DNA of 64,000 bases from positions 3,286,001-3,350,000 of the forward strand of contig NZ_VCMZ01000001.1 of assembly GCF_006352475.1 (NCBI RefSeq), in the 5' to 3' direction. Positions 37,328 to 45,782 of the stretch are shown in pieces. Position 1 is the first letter of the stretch. Every line of letters starts with the position of its first letter. The notes beneath the pieces are model-generated. The model was not told the origin of the DNA. It saw only the letters and a list, made by a program, of their open reading frames with translations, and ran no database searches. This stretch comes from Acinetobacter pullicarnis (lineage in GTDB: Bacteria > Pseudomonadota > Gammaproteobacteria > Pseudomonadales > Moraxellaceae). Position numbers and translations under genes: made by a program.

Positions 37328-37933
37328 TTAAGGACGTTTTGATAACACCTGATCAACCAAGCCATAATCTTTTGCTTGTTGTGCAGTCATAAAGTTATCA
37401 CGATCCGTATCACGTGCAACGTTTTCATAGTCTTGGCCACTGTGTTCAGCCATTAAACGATTTAGACGTTCTTTAATATACAGAATTTCACGTGCATGAA
37501 TTTCGATGTCAGATGCCTGACCACGAAAACCACCCAACGGTTGGTGAATCATGACACGCGCATTTTCTAAGCAATAACGCTTACCTTTACTACCCGCATT
37601 CAATAAAAATGCACCCATAGAAGCCGCTTGGCCCATACAGTAAGTAACAACATCAGGTTTGATAAATTGCATGGTATCGTAAATCGCCATACCAGCAGTC
37701 ACTGAACCGCCTGGCGAGTTAATATACAGGTGAATGTCTTTATCTGGATTTTCAGCTTCTAGGAACAACATCTGCGCAACAATTAAGTTGGCCATATTGT
37801 CTTCGACTTCGCCTGTGAGAAAAATCACACGGTCGCGCAATAAACGCGAGAAAATATCAAAAGATCGTTCGCCACGTGAAGACTGTTCGACGACCATAGG
37901 GACTAATGCGTTTTCAATCATTGGAACATACAT
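37328..37933 (-). CDS. clpP: ATP-dependent Clp protease proteolytic subunit ClpP
   Basis: Serine protease that assembles as a tetradecamer and degrades proteins delivered by ClpX. The 201-aa product has the nucleophile Ser in [11 protein letters not shown], the His in [11 protein letters not shown] and Asp further on ([10 protein letters not shown]), so the triad is complete. The N-terminal [19 protein letters not shown] is the usual propeptide and axial-loop region. It lies between tig and clpX in the conserved order. Confidence 0.97.
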   Translation of the reverse strand: MYVPMIENALVPMVVEQSSRGERSFDIFSRLLRDRVIFLTGEVEDNMANLIVAQMLFLEAENPDKDIHLYINSPGGSVTAGMAIYDTMQFIKPDVVTYCMGQAASMGAFLLNAGSKGKRYCLENARVMIHQPLGGFRGQASDIEIHAREILYIKERLNRLMAEHSGQDYENVARDTDRDNFMTAQQAKDYGLVDQVLSKRP

Positions 37934-38074
37934 ATGTTATTTATTCCTGAATTCTTGTTTCTCAAACTCATCCGGACAATATGAGGGATATTCACTAAAA
38001 TTGCAAAATATTCCCAATTAAATATCAAATATATTTAACATGGCCAAAGTCTGTCATAAAGCAATATTTCGTAT

Positions 38075-38107
38075 AAGAAAAAAGGCGCATGATGCGCCTT
38101 TTTTCTT
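38075..38107 (-). terminator. intrinsic terminator after tig
   Basis: AAGAAAAAAGGCGC (38075-38088) / GCGCCTTTTTTCTT (38094-38107), 14-bp stem with ATGAT loop, 10 bp beyond the tig stop. Some read-through to clpP is possible, but clpP also has its own upstream region of about 140 bp. Confidence 0.88.
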
Positions 38108-38116
38108 AAGATTGGC

Positions 38117-39454
38117 TTAGCCTTGTTGTTGACGAGCTTGTTGCTCTTTTAACAACTCTTCATAGCTCACCACGGTATCAGTTACTTTCGCTGAAGCCAA
38201 GATGAAATCGACAACTTGATCTTCTAATACAACAGCTTCAATTTGAGCACGTTGCTGTTGATCATTTTTGAAGTATTCAATCACTTCCGCTGGATCTTCA
38301 TAAGAAGAAGCCATGTCATCAACATATGCATCTACACGTGCTTGATCAACTTCAAGTTTAGCATCTGCCAATACTTTGCTAACCAACACACCCAATTTAA
38401 CTGCTTTTTCAGCTTGCTCTTTAAACAATTCATCTGGAAGCATACTGCTGTCAAATGATTGAGCGCCTTGAGCACCAAACTGTTGAGTAAACTGTTGAAT
38501 CATTTGTTGACGTTGACGATCAATTTCTTGAGCAAGCATTGCTGCAGGAATTTCTACGTCATTTGCGGCAACAAGTGCATCAAAAGCTGCGCCTTTAACT
38601 TGGTTACGTAAGCCATTTTTAACTTCACGTTCCATGTTTTTACGTACATCAGCTTTTAACTTTTCAACGCCTTCTTCTTCAGTCAGACCGAAAATCGTTA
38701 AAAATTCAGCATCAATTTCTGGAAGTTTTGCTTTTTCAACAAGACTTACAGTGATTTTGAATTTAGCAGCTTTACCTGCAAGATTTTCAGCTTGATAGTC
38801 TTCAGGGAAAGTTACATCGATGTCTTTCTCTTCGCCTTTTTTCATGCCAATGATGCCATCTTCAAAGCCTGGAATCATACGACCTGAACCTAAGACCAAT
38901 TTAAAGTCTTCGGCAGAACCACCTTCAAATTTTTCACCATCAAGTGTGCCTTCAAAGTTGAAAGTCACTTGCATGTCTTTTTTCGCCATACCCTTGGTTT
39001 CTACCCAAGTTTGACGTTGTTTTTGTAGGTTTTCCAACATTGCATCAACGTCAGCATCATTGATTTCAGTTGTTTTACGTTCAACTTCCAAACCATCAAA
39101 TGCTTTCACTTCAACTTCAGGATAAACCTCTACAGTGGCTTCATACACCAATGCATCATCTTTGTTTTCAACTTTATCAATGTTCGGCATGCCGACAGCA
39201 TTGATTTTTTCTTGTTGAATCGCTTCAAATACGGTGTCACGAATAACATCGTTAACGACTTCTTGATAAATACCAGCGCCGTATTCACGACGTACAACGT
39301 TTAATGGCACTTTACCTTGACGGAAGCCGTTGATCTTCACAGTTTTAGCAGTGCGTTTCAAACGGGCTTCAAATTGCTCGTTCACACGGCTCGTCGGTAC
39401 AGATACATTTAAACGACGGGCAACGCCCGAAACCGCTTCAGAAGTTACTTGCAT
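38117..39454 (-). CDS. tig: trigger factor (ribosome-associated chaperone)
   Basis: Ribosome-bound chaperone and peptidyl-prolyl isomerase. The 445-aa product has the N-terminal ribosome-docking domain with the signature GFRQGKVP near residue 44, a FKBP-type PPIase domain (about 150-245, with [20 protein letters not shown]), and a long helical C-terminal cradle. I chose ATG 39454 ([10 protein letters not shown]), preceded by GAGGA at 4 bp; the longer ORF from 39517 is not credible. First gene of the tig-clpP-clpX group. Confidence 0.96.
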   Translation of the reverse strand: MQVTSEAVSGVARRLNVSVPTSRVNEQFEARLKRTAKTVKINGFRQGKVPLNVVRREYGAGIYQEVVNDVIRDTVFEAIQQEKINAVGMPNIDKVENKDDALVYEATVEVYPEVEVKAFDGLEVERKTTEINDADVDAMLENLQKQRQTWVETKGMAKKDMQVTFNFEGTLDGEKFEGGSAEDFKLVLGSGRMIPGFEDGIIGMKKGEEKDIDVTFPEDYQAENLAGKAAKFKITVSLVEKAKLPEIDAEFLTIFGLTEEEGVEKLKADVRKNMEREVKNGLRNQVKGAAFDALVAANDVEIPAAMLAQEIDRQRQQMIQQFTQQFGAQGAQSFDSSMLPDELFKEQAEKAVKLGVLVSKVLADAKLEVDQARVDAYVDDMASSYEDPAEVIEYFKNDQQQRAQIEAVVLEDQVVDFILASAKVTDTVVSYEELLKEQQARQQQG

Positions 39455-39517
39455 GGCTTCCTCGATAGAATTTAATAAAAACAGTTTTTCAAAAAGTGCC
39501 ACATTATATGACAACAT

Positions 39518-39930
39518 TTAAAGATATACAAAATAAGTCTCTGTGCAAGTCCTTTCTAAACTAGTTTTCATCCACATCTTTTAGGTTTATGCAGAAGCCA
39601 AGTACATCAAAAAAACAACTACAACGCTCAAAATAGCAAATATAACACTATAAAATCAGTAATTTACACAAACCCCCATTCATTTCAAATGATAAATAAG
39701 TCTGAGTAAACATGTATAAAATTTTTCAAAAATTAATCATTATTTCTTTTCAAATAAATTCAATCACGTCAATAAATGCCTAATTCTGGCTTAAATAAAT
39801 CACATATTTTATTAATTGCATAAAGGTATTGCATTCAATACGCATAAATGATTATTCTTCTCATTTATATTCACTTGTACTGTTTATATTACTTTATTTT
39901 ATTTTTATGTAGCTTACTCTAGGGTTTCTT
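39518..39930. other. 413-bp AT-rich intergenic region between tig and a TonB receptor gene
   Basis: No ORF. It holds the tig promoter on the minus strand and, on the plus strand, the promoter of the TonB-dependent receptor gene with a Fur-box-like site at 39850-39868. I see nothing else. Confidence 0.5.
39849..39868 (+). promoter_or_regulatory. possible Fur box upstream of a TonB receptor
   Basis: TGATTATTCTTCTCA matches the 7-1-7 Fur motif TGATAATnATTATCA in 11 of 14 arm positions. It lies about 65 bp before the ATG at 39931. The match is moderate, but the gene type makes iron repression plausible. Confidence 0.5.
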
Positions 39931-42177
39931 ATGCGTATCTTTAAACTTTGCCCCTTGTCTTTGGCATTACTCGGGGCAACAACAAGCTCTGCTTTTGCCC
40001 AGCAAAATTCCAGCACAGATGCTACCGCACCCGTACAACTCGCAACAATCGTTGTGTCCGCCTCTGGCTTCGAACAAGATATTAAAAATGCACCAGCCAG
40101 TATTACGGTCATTACCGCTGATGAGTTAGAACAAAAAGGGATTACTAGCATTGCTGACGCCCTGAGCGATGTTCCTGGTGTCGATATCCGTAATGGTCAA
40201 GGTAAAACTGGCGGTTTAAATATACAAATGCGTGGCCTTAATCAAGCGTATACATTGATTCTTATTGATGGACAGCGTCAAAATACTTCTGGAACTGTTT
40301 CTCCAAATGGGTTTGGCGAGTTTGCAAGCAGTTTTATGCCACCACTAGCATCTATTGAAAGAATTGAAGTAATACGTGGACCAATGTCAACCTTGTACGG
40401 CTCAGATGCAATGGGGGGCATCATTAATATCATTACTAAAAAAGTAACTGATGATTGGACTGGAAGCGTTACGTTAGAAAATAGCATTCAAGAAAATAGT
40501 GATATCGGGAACAGTTTCAAAACCAGCGCCTTTTTAAATGGACCCCTGATTAAAGATAAACTGGGCTTACAATTACGTGGTGATTTTTATCATCGTGACG
40601 ATTCAGAACGCATAGCGCCTCCAACAAAGACCATGGACCAAGGCTCTCAGGGCCGTGATCCTCGTACAGTTGAAGCCAACAACTATAATATAGGGACTAA
40701 ACTGACCTATAAATTGAATGATCAAGTCAGTAGCTGGATTGATCTAGATCATGCCGAACAACGCTATGACAATACAGACTCTCGTTTAGGCGAACAATAT
40801 GAATACAAGAAAACTGGTGGGATTTCTGCTCTTGGATCTTATGAAGATGAACTAAAGTTTATGCGTGATCGTATTTCTGTTGGTGTTGATGCTGATTTAG
40901 ATTTCGGTACTTGGACAACTTTCGCAAGTCAGGTCAAAACAAAACAAGAAGGTCGCCGCCTTCCTGTAGGTGATGTGCCACAATTTAACTACTACTCTGA
41001 TGGAACTCAGGGCAGAAAGCTTGAAAATACAGACCTAACTATAGACTCAAGATTTATTCTACCGCTAAACAATCATAAGCTTACAGTTGGTGCAGAATAT
41101 AAAGATAATAAAACTATCGATACCGCTGCCGGAAATGGCATTAAATTTAAACAGGATTCATGGTCTTTGTTTGCTGAGGATGAGTGGAGCTTGAAAGAAA
41201 ACCTCACACTTACCTTTGGTGGACGTTATGAAGATCATAGCGCCTTTGGTGGTGAGTTCACTCCACGCGCTTATTTGGTTTGGAATACCAATGACTATTG
41301 GACATTAAAAGGTGGTGTGAGCACGGGTTATAAAGTCCCGACTGCGAATGACTTACATGATGGTATTAACGGCTTTACAGCACAAGGCCGTAGCGTAACG
41401 CTTGGTAACCCTAACCTCAAGCCAGAGAAAACAACAAACTACGAGCTAGGTTTTATCTTTGATAATTTAAATAACTTCACTTTAACTACGACAGGTTTCT
41501 ATACAGAATTTAAAGACATTATTATTTCAAATGCACAGTCATTTGAAAATTGCTTATGGGAAGATCGTAAACCCGGAACAGCACCTGCAACTAACTGCAT
41601 GACTGTTGGTAACTTTTCTTATCAAGAAAACTTCACCTTCAAGGGTAATGCAGACAAAGCCAAAAGCTATGGCGTTGAATTAAGTGCAAAATATGATATC
41701 AATGATGCTTTTAATATCAAAGCCAATTACACATGGTTAGAGTCTGAAATCACTGAAGGTAAAACAAAAGGTCAGTCCATCGAGAATACGCCTCGACATG
41801 CAGCAAATTTAACAGGTACTTGGTTTGTTAATGATAAGCTTTCAACTTGGCTCGAAGCAGAATACAAATCAAAACGCACCCGTTTTACAGACCCAATGCA
41901 AAATATAAATACTATTCGTGAAGCAGAAATAACCAATAACGAATTAAAAGGTTATGAGTTATTTAATTTGGGAGCATCTTATAAGGTAAGTAACCAAGTT
42001 ACACTTTCTGGCCGTGTTAACAATCTATTCAATAAAGATTTTGGGGATTATAGAAGTTACATCAATACAAATGGCGATACTGTAAACGCATTTTTATACA
42101 ATAAGACGACTTCAGCAACTGCCGGAACTTATATCCCAGACCGCAATTACTGGTTGGCCGTGACCTACAATTTCTAA
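39931..42177 (+). CDS. TonB-dependent siderophore receptor (FepA/CirA-type)
   Basis: 748-aa outer-membrane receptor that imports ferric siderophores using energy from TonB. Signal peptide LALLGATTSSAFA-QQN; TonB box-like ATIVVSAS near residue 44; plug domain (about 55-170) with DALSDVPGVDIRNGQGK, IQMRGLNQAYTLILIDGQRQ and IERIEVIRGPMSTLYGSDAM, the FepA/CirA/IroN pattern; then a 22-strand barrel ending in YWLAVTYNF with C-terminal Phe. A Fur-like site lies upstream and a terminator follows. The exact ligand (catecholate type likely) cannot be read from sequence. Confidence 0.9.
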   Translation: MRIFKLCPLSLALLGATTSSAFAQQNSSTDATAPVQLATIVVSASGFEQDIKNAPASITVITADELEQKGITSIADALSDVPGVDIRNGQGKTGGLNIQMRGLNQAYTLILIDGQRQNTSGTVSPNGFGEFASSFMPPLASIERIEVIRGPMSTLYGSDAMGGIINIITKKVTDDWTGSVTLENSIQENSDIGNSFKTSAFLNGPLIKDKLGLQLRGDFYHRDDSERIAPPTKTMDQGSQGRDPRTVEANNYNIGTKLTYKLNDQVSSWIDLDHAEQRYDNTDSRLGEQYEYKKTGGISALGSYEDELKFMRDRISVGVDADLDFGTWTTFASQVKTKQEGRRLPVGDVPQFNYYSDGTQGRKLENTDLTIDSRFILPLNNHKLTVGAEYKDNKTIDTAAGNGIKFKQDSWSLFAEDEWSLKENLTLTFGGRYEDHSAFGGEFTPRAYLVWNTNDYWTLKGGVSTGYKVPTANDLHDGINGFTAQGRSVTLGNPNLKPEKTTNYELGFIFDNLNNFTLTTTGFYTEFKDIIISNAQSFENCLWEDRKPGTAPATNCMTVGNFSYQENFTFKGNADKAKSYGVELSAKYDINDAFNIKANYTWLESEITEGKTKGQSIENTPRHAANLTGTWFVNDKLSTWLEAEYKSKRTRFTDPMQNINTIREAEITNNELKGYELFNLGASYKVSNQVTLSGRVNNLFNKDFGDYRSYINTNGDTVNAFLYNKTTSATAGTYIPDRNYWLAVTYNF

Positions 42178-42211
42178 TACAACGTACACTGAACAACGTG
42201 AGTCAAGCTCT

Positions 42212-42239
42212 AAAACCCTAGTCAATCTAGGGTTTTTTT
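42212..42239 (+). terminator. intrinsic terminator after the TonB receptor
   Basis: 10-bp stem AAAACCCTAG (42212-42221) / CTAGGGTTTT (42227-42236), loop TCAAT, with a seven-T tract. Confidence 0.9.
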
Positions 42240-42355
42240 ACGACTTATCACATTTAACGAATCACAACTTTATTTTTACCACCGATAGCTTTACTTCATC
42301 AATTAAGTTTTAGCAGGCCCACTTTAAAGTAGACATGATCTCGTTCACACCCTTT

Positions 42356-42404
42356 CATTCAAAACCTCAACTGCGTTTAATTCGGCATTTCTGCCTTAGT
42401 TATT
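42356..42404 (+). repeat. direct repeat A, copy 1 (49 bp)
   Basis: This 49-bp segment (starting CATTCAAAACCTCAACTGCG) recurs at 50254-50302 with two mismatches. In copy 1 it abuts the left end of the IS relic. Confidence 0.85.
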
Positions 42405-43445
42405 TAGGTCTATTGCCATTTCATAATGGTAATCTGATAAAAATCCAAGCTAGAGCGACAGAATTTCCATAGTTCCCTTCAAGCTTGTCGTAACACCTAG
42501 CAACTCCCTTAAACTGTTTCAATCTTGCAAATGCATTTTCGATCAAGTGTCTGATTTTATATAAATACCAATCCATATCATCGTTGCTCAATTTTGTATT
42601 CAGTTTCTTTGGAATGTTTGCCTTGGTTTTTGTCTTTATAATTTGTCCCCTTAATTTTCCAGACATCAACACCTATTTTCTTTACTAGGCTAACAACCTC
42701 ATTGCGTATTTGTGCAAAAGGCAGAAATGACTTCCTAATCTGTGCATTTTTACGCGGTGGAATAATAGGTATTCCACCTCGCTCGATAATGCTTTTATAG
42801 CATTGCTTCGCATCGTAAGCACCATCTCCATAGACTGTAATAATTTCCTCAGACTCCGGAATCTGATCGAGTAAATTAGGCAGCACTTCTGCATCACCAA
42901 TGCTGTTACTTGTCACTTCTACTGCACGTATTTGCAAGGTTGCAGCATCGATAATGATATTTATTTTACGCCATTGTCTTCGATATTCTGCCTTATGCTT
43001 TTTACGCCTCCATTCATCTTCAGCTAATATTTTGATCCCTGTACTGTCCACTAAAAGATGCAAGCCTTGTTGGCTTCTTTGGTTGGGTATCTTGATATCA
43101 ATCGTTTTTTGTCGTCTGGATAGTGTGGAGTAATCAGGTGCTGACCATGATAATCCAGTGATCTCAATTAAGCTTTCAACAAATCCAGTAACTTGCCTCA
43201 ATCGTAGTTGAAAAAGGACTTTAAGCATGAGGTAACATTGGATTGCAGCATCTGAATATAACTGATTACGCCCGTGCTTGCCTTGTGATGGCATAATCCA
43301 TTTGAGATCTTTACTGAACTAGATATCAATACGTCCACGCCTTTTAAATGCTTAGTTATATTCAGGCCAATTGAGGGTTTTATAACGAGGTTTGAGAGTA
43401 TCTTTCATGCTAGCAATGTTGGGCACCAACCATTTATGTAAAAAA
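42405..43445 (-). mobile_element. decayed, apparently chimeric IS5-family element
   Basis: About 1.04 kb lying between the two halves of a sequence that is nearly continuous at 50254-50361. It encodes the broken transposase described at 42421-43408. I find no matching terminal inverted repeats and no clear target-site duplication at these borders, which fits a composite relic rather than an intact insertion; the borders are therefore defined only by the repeat comparison. Confidence 0.6.
42421..43408 (-). pseudogene. IS5-family transposase pseudogene (two stops, frameshift, chimeric)
   Basis: Reading from ATG 43408 on the minus strand the reading frame begins MKDTLKPRYKTLNWPEYN, then meets a TAA, continues AFKRRGRIDI to a TAG (expected Trp), then stays open through MPSQGKHGRNQ to about 42662. 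This part is IS903-like (LLVDSTGIK, VYGDGAYD, PPRKNA), with the first two Asp of the DDE triad. The reading frame then shifts, and the last 80 residues (ANIPKKLNTK, WYLYKIRHLIENAFARLKQF) look like the C-terminus of a different IS5 subgroup (IS427/ISL2 type). The IS903-type SGYHRRSxVET segment is missing at the joint. The gene cannot encode an active transposase. Confidence 0.8.
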
Positions 43446-43485
43446 ATCATTTTAATCTAAAAAACCAATAAAATTTAAAATCATT
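43446..43485 (+). repeat. direct repeat B, copy 1 (40 bp)
   Basis: ATCATTTTAATCTAAAAAAC and the following 20 bp recur at 50322-50361 with four mismatches. In copy 1 it abuts the right end of the IS relic. Confidence 0.8.
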
Positions 43486-44242
43486 CAACTACATACTGCT
43501 TTAAAGCAAACGCAATATATACACCCCATTATTATAAATTAATATTTTCAACAAAATAATTAAAACTTCCAAAAATCTTAGTTACAACAATAGTAAATAA
43601 ACATCTGATTACCCCCTATTAACCTTTAAAAATACAACCTCAATACCAACCAAACCAAATAATTAATATACTCATTAATTTACATTCATTATTTTCACTT
43701 AAACCAGTCTCAACCATCATTCAAACAACCCTATTAGCTCACCACCTTTTCCAGATACACAAAAAATTGACATACCTCCATCAATCAAAAAATGACACTC
43801 TGCTATGACATCAAAAAATAAACCACGAAATATGATTTACAAAAAACATATCAACTCAGATCACCACCCAGTATTAAGTCGCATTAATTAACAGGATAAA
43901 AAACTGATAAAAATACACTCAATTTTCACATAAAACTTAAACCAATTCACTTGATGTAACTATTTATTTATATTAAAAAACCACCAATTAATAATAATAC
44001 ACAAGCATCTAAAACAACCATATTTAAATTAATTTATACTTTTTAAAAAATAAAATTTAATGAAAAACCGTTAACAATAAATATCAATTAAAATAAAAAA
44101 ACTATTGAAAATAAAGACACAAAACATCAGAATATGCCGATTGGTTAGATTTTTTGACTAATTGTTAAAAAAATACTAATTTCAATAGTGTATTACAAGT
44201 AAACAAAAAAGATATTACTTCTACATCAATTAGAGAATTACT
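43486..44242 (+). promoter_or_regulatory. 757-bp very AT-rich leader of the fimbrial operon
   Basis: No ORF with an RBS. The stretch is strongly AT-rich, much more than its neighbours, with long A and T runs and many short Cs-in-A tracts. This is the expected promoter region of the fimbrial operon and a natural H-NS-type silencing target. No exact promoter can be assigned; GAGAAT lies close before the pilin ATG as a weak ribosome site. Confidence 0.5.
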
Positions 44243-44782
44243 ATGAATAAATTTTTGAGTGCTATTTCAATATCAACATTAAGTATTTCATCTGTTTTCG
44301 CAGCGGATGGACTTATTACTATTAAAGGGCAAATTGTAGATACTACTTGCACAGTTTCGGTTAATGGTGGCGCTAAAGATACGACTGTAACTTTGCCAAA
44401 AGTATCATCTAGCTCATTAGGTGCTTCTGGACAAACTGCCGGCGCAACTCCATTTAGTATTGCTCTAAGTGGTTGTACTGGCGTATCAATGTCGACTGCT
44501 AGTACACACTTTGAGCCAGGCTCTCACGTAGATGGTCTAACTGGTCGTCTTAACAATGATCTTACAGCTGCGGATGCCGCGACAAATGTTCAAGTGGAAC
44601 TGTTAAATAGTAAAATGAGTCCAATCAAAGCTGGTGCTGCGAATGCAGACCAAAATGACATTCCTGTAGATATCAGTACTGGTAGTGGTCTACTTAACTA
44701 TTACGCTCAGTATTATGCTACTGATTTGGCGAGCCCAGGTGCTGTCTCTACATTAGTCAACTACACTATTACTTACCAATAA
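44243..44782 (+). CDS. type 1 fimbrial major subunit (pilin)
   Basis: 179-aa chaperone-usher pilin. Signal peptide LSISSVFA-ADG; the mature part begins GLITIKGQIVDTTCTVSVNGG, a donor-strand region followed by the first Cys, with the second Cys in ALSGCTG, giving the usual pilin disulfide. The C-terminus ends VNYTITYQ, close to the conserved beta-zipper with penultimate Tyr used for chaperone binding. First gene of the operon; a stable hairpin follows it, probably to favour pilin over downstream products. Confidence 0.9.
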   Translation: MNKFLSAISISTLSISSVFAADGLITIKGQIVDTTCTVSVNGGAKDTTVTLPKVSSSSLGASGQTAGATPFSIALSGCTGVSMSTASTHFEPGSHVDGLTGRLNNDLTAADAATNVQVELLNSKMSPIKAGAANADQNDIPVDISTGSGLLNYYAQYYATDLASPGAVSTLVNYTITYQ

Positions 44783-44788
44783 TTTTGA

Positions 44789-44816
44789 AGAGGTAAGGGT
44801 AATTTCCCTTACCTCT
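44789..44816 (+). terminator. intercistronic hairpin after the pilin gene
   Basis: Perfect 11-bp stem AGAGGTAAGGG (44789-44799) / CCCTTACCTCT (44806-44816) with a 6-nt loop and only a weak T tract. It is best read as an attenuator or 3'-stabilising structure, as in many fimbrial operons. Confidence 0.7.
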
Positions 44817-44852
44817 ATTTATTAAAATTAAATAAAAAATGAGGCTTGTTTT

Positions 44853-45611
44853 ATGGTTACAAAATCATTCCTTATTATAATAATTCTAATATCTGGAATT
44901 TTTAATAATAATGCACTGGCAGAAGTTTCTATTAATGGAACAAGAATTATATTTAATGCTAAAGATAATGAGTCAAGAATTCAATTAAAAAATAATGGTA
45001 AGAGCCCTTACCTTTTACAATTGTGGATAGATGATGGTAACCCTAAGGCTCGTCCAGGTGAAAGTAATGTACCCTTTCTAATAAACCCTCCAGTTATTCG
45101 TATTGATCCTGAGAAAGGACAAGCGATACATATCACAGCGCCATCTATTACATTGCCGCAGGAGAAAGAATCTCTTTTCTGGTTCAATATGCTAGAGATC
45201 CCACCAAAATCAACTGCGACGGATGCCAGTACAAATCAATTGCAGTTAGCGCTTAGAACAAGAGTTAAGCTTTTTTACCGTCCCAACAATTTAATACCGG
45301 AACCAGTTGAGGCTTATAAGAATTTAACGTTCTCATTAAATGAAAATATATTAAGCGTTAAAAATCCATCACCTTATTATATTACATTTAGTAAAATTGA
45401 AATTCGAAAATCAAAAAACACAAAAATTCTAGGTTCCGTTGAAAAATTTCCTGAACATATGATTGCACCAAATGGGGAAATGAAGCTCCCCCTAACAATA
45501 AAAGAACCTTCAGAAATAAATAAAGCTAATTTATTCTATAATGTAATCAATGATTTTGGAGGAGAAACCATAAATAAAAAACCTCTAGACTCTATTATTA
45601 ATATTAATTAA
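44853..45611 (+). CDS. periplasmic fimbrial chaperone (PapD-like), first copy
   Basis: 252-aa chaperone that caps pilins by donor-strand complementation. Signal peptide (IIILISGIFNNNALA-EVS), then two Ig-like domains. Chaperone signatures visible: GTRIIFNAKDNESRIQLKN near residue 28, PFLINPPVIRIDP, and SLFWFNMLEIPPKS followed by LQLALRTRVKLFYRP, which includes the conserved Arg and Lys that bind the pilin carboxylate. It lies between pilin and usher, 171 bp before the usher gene. Confidence 0.92.
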   Translation: MVTKSFLIIIILISGIFNNNALAEVSINGTRIIFNAKDNESRIQLKNNGKSPYLLQLWIDDGNPKARPGESNVPFLINPPVIRIDPEKGQAIHITAPSITLPQEKESLFWFNMLEIPPKSTATDASTNQLQLALRTRVKLFYRPNNLIPEPVEAYKNLTFSLNENILSVKNPSPYYITFSKIEIRKSKNTKILGSVEKFPEHMIAPNGEMKLPLTIKEPSEINKANLFYNVINDFGGETINKKPLDSIININ

Positions 45612-45782
45612 TAAAACAACTTATAGATAAAATCTAAATATCTACATACCTCCTAACGTGATCAACTTACTTGAGCTTAACAACTTAGAAGAATGAATGT
45701 ATTTAAATAAATAAAAAACCATTAGAAATCAAAGTACCCCATAACACAACTTAACTGAAGGATTTTGGAGAAAATATAACAA

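Noticed and set aside
42421..42672. Separate 83-aa gene at the left end of the IS relic
   Set aside because: It is the C-terminal remnant of a transposase in a shifted frame, not an independent gene.
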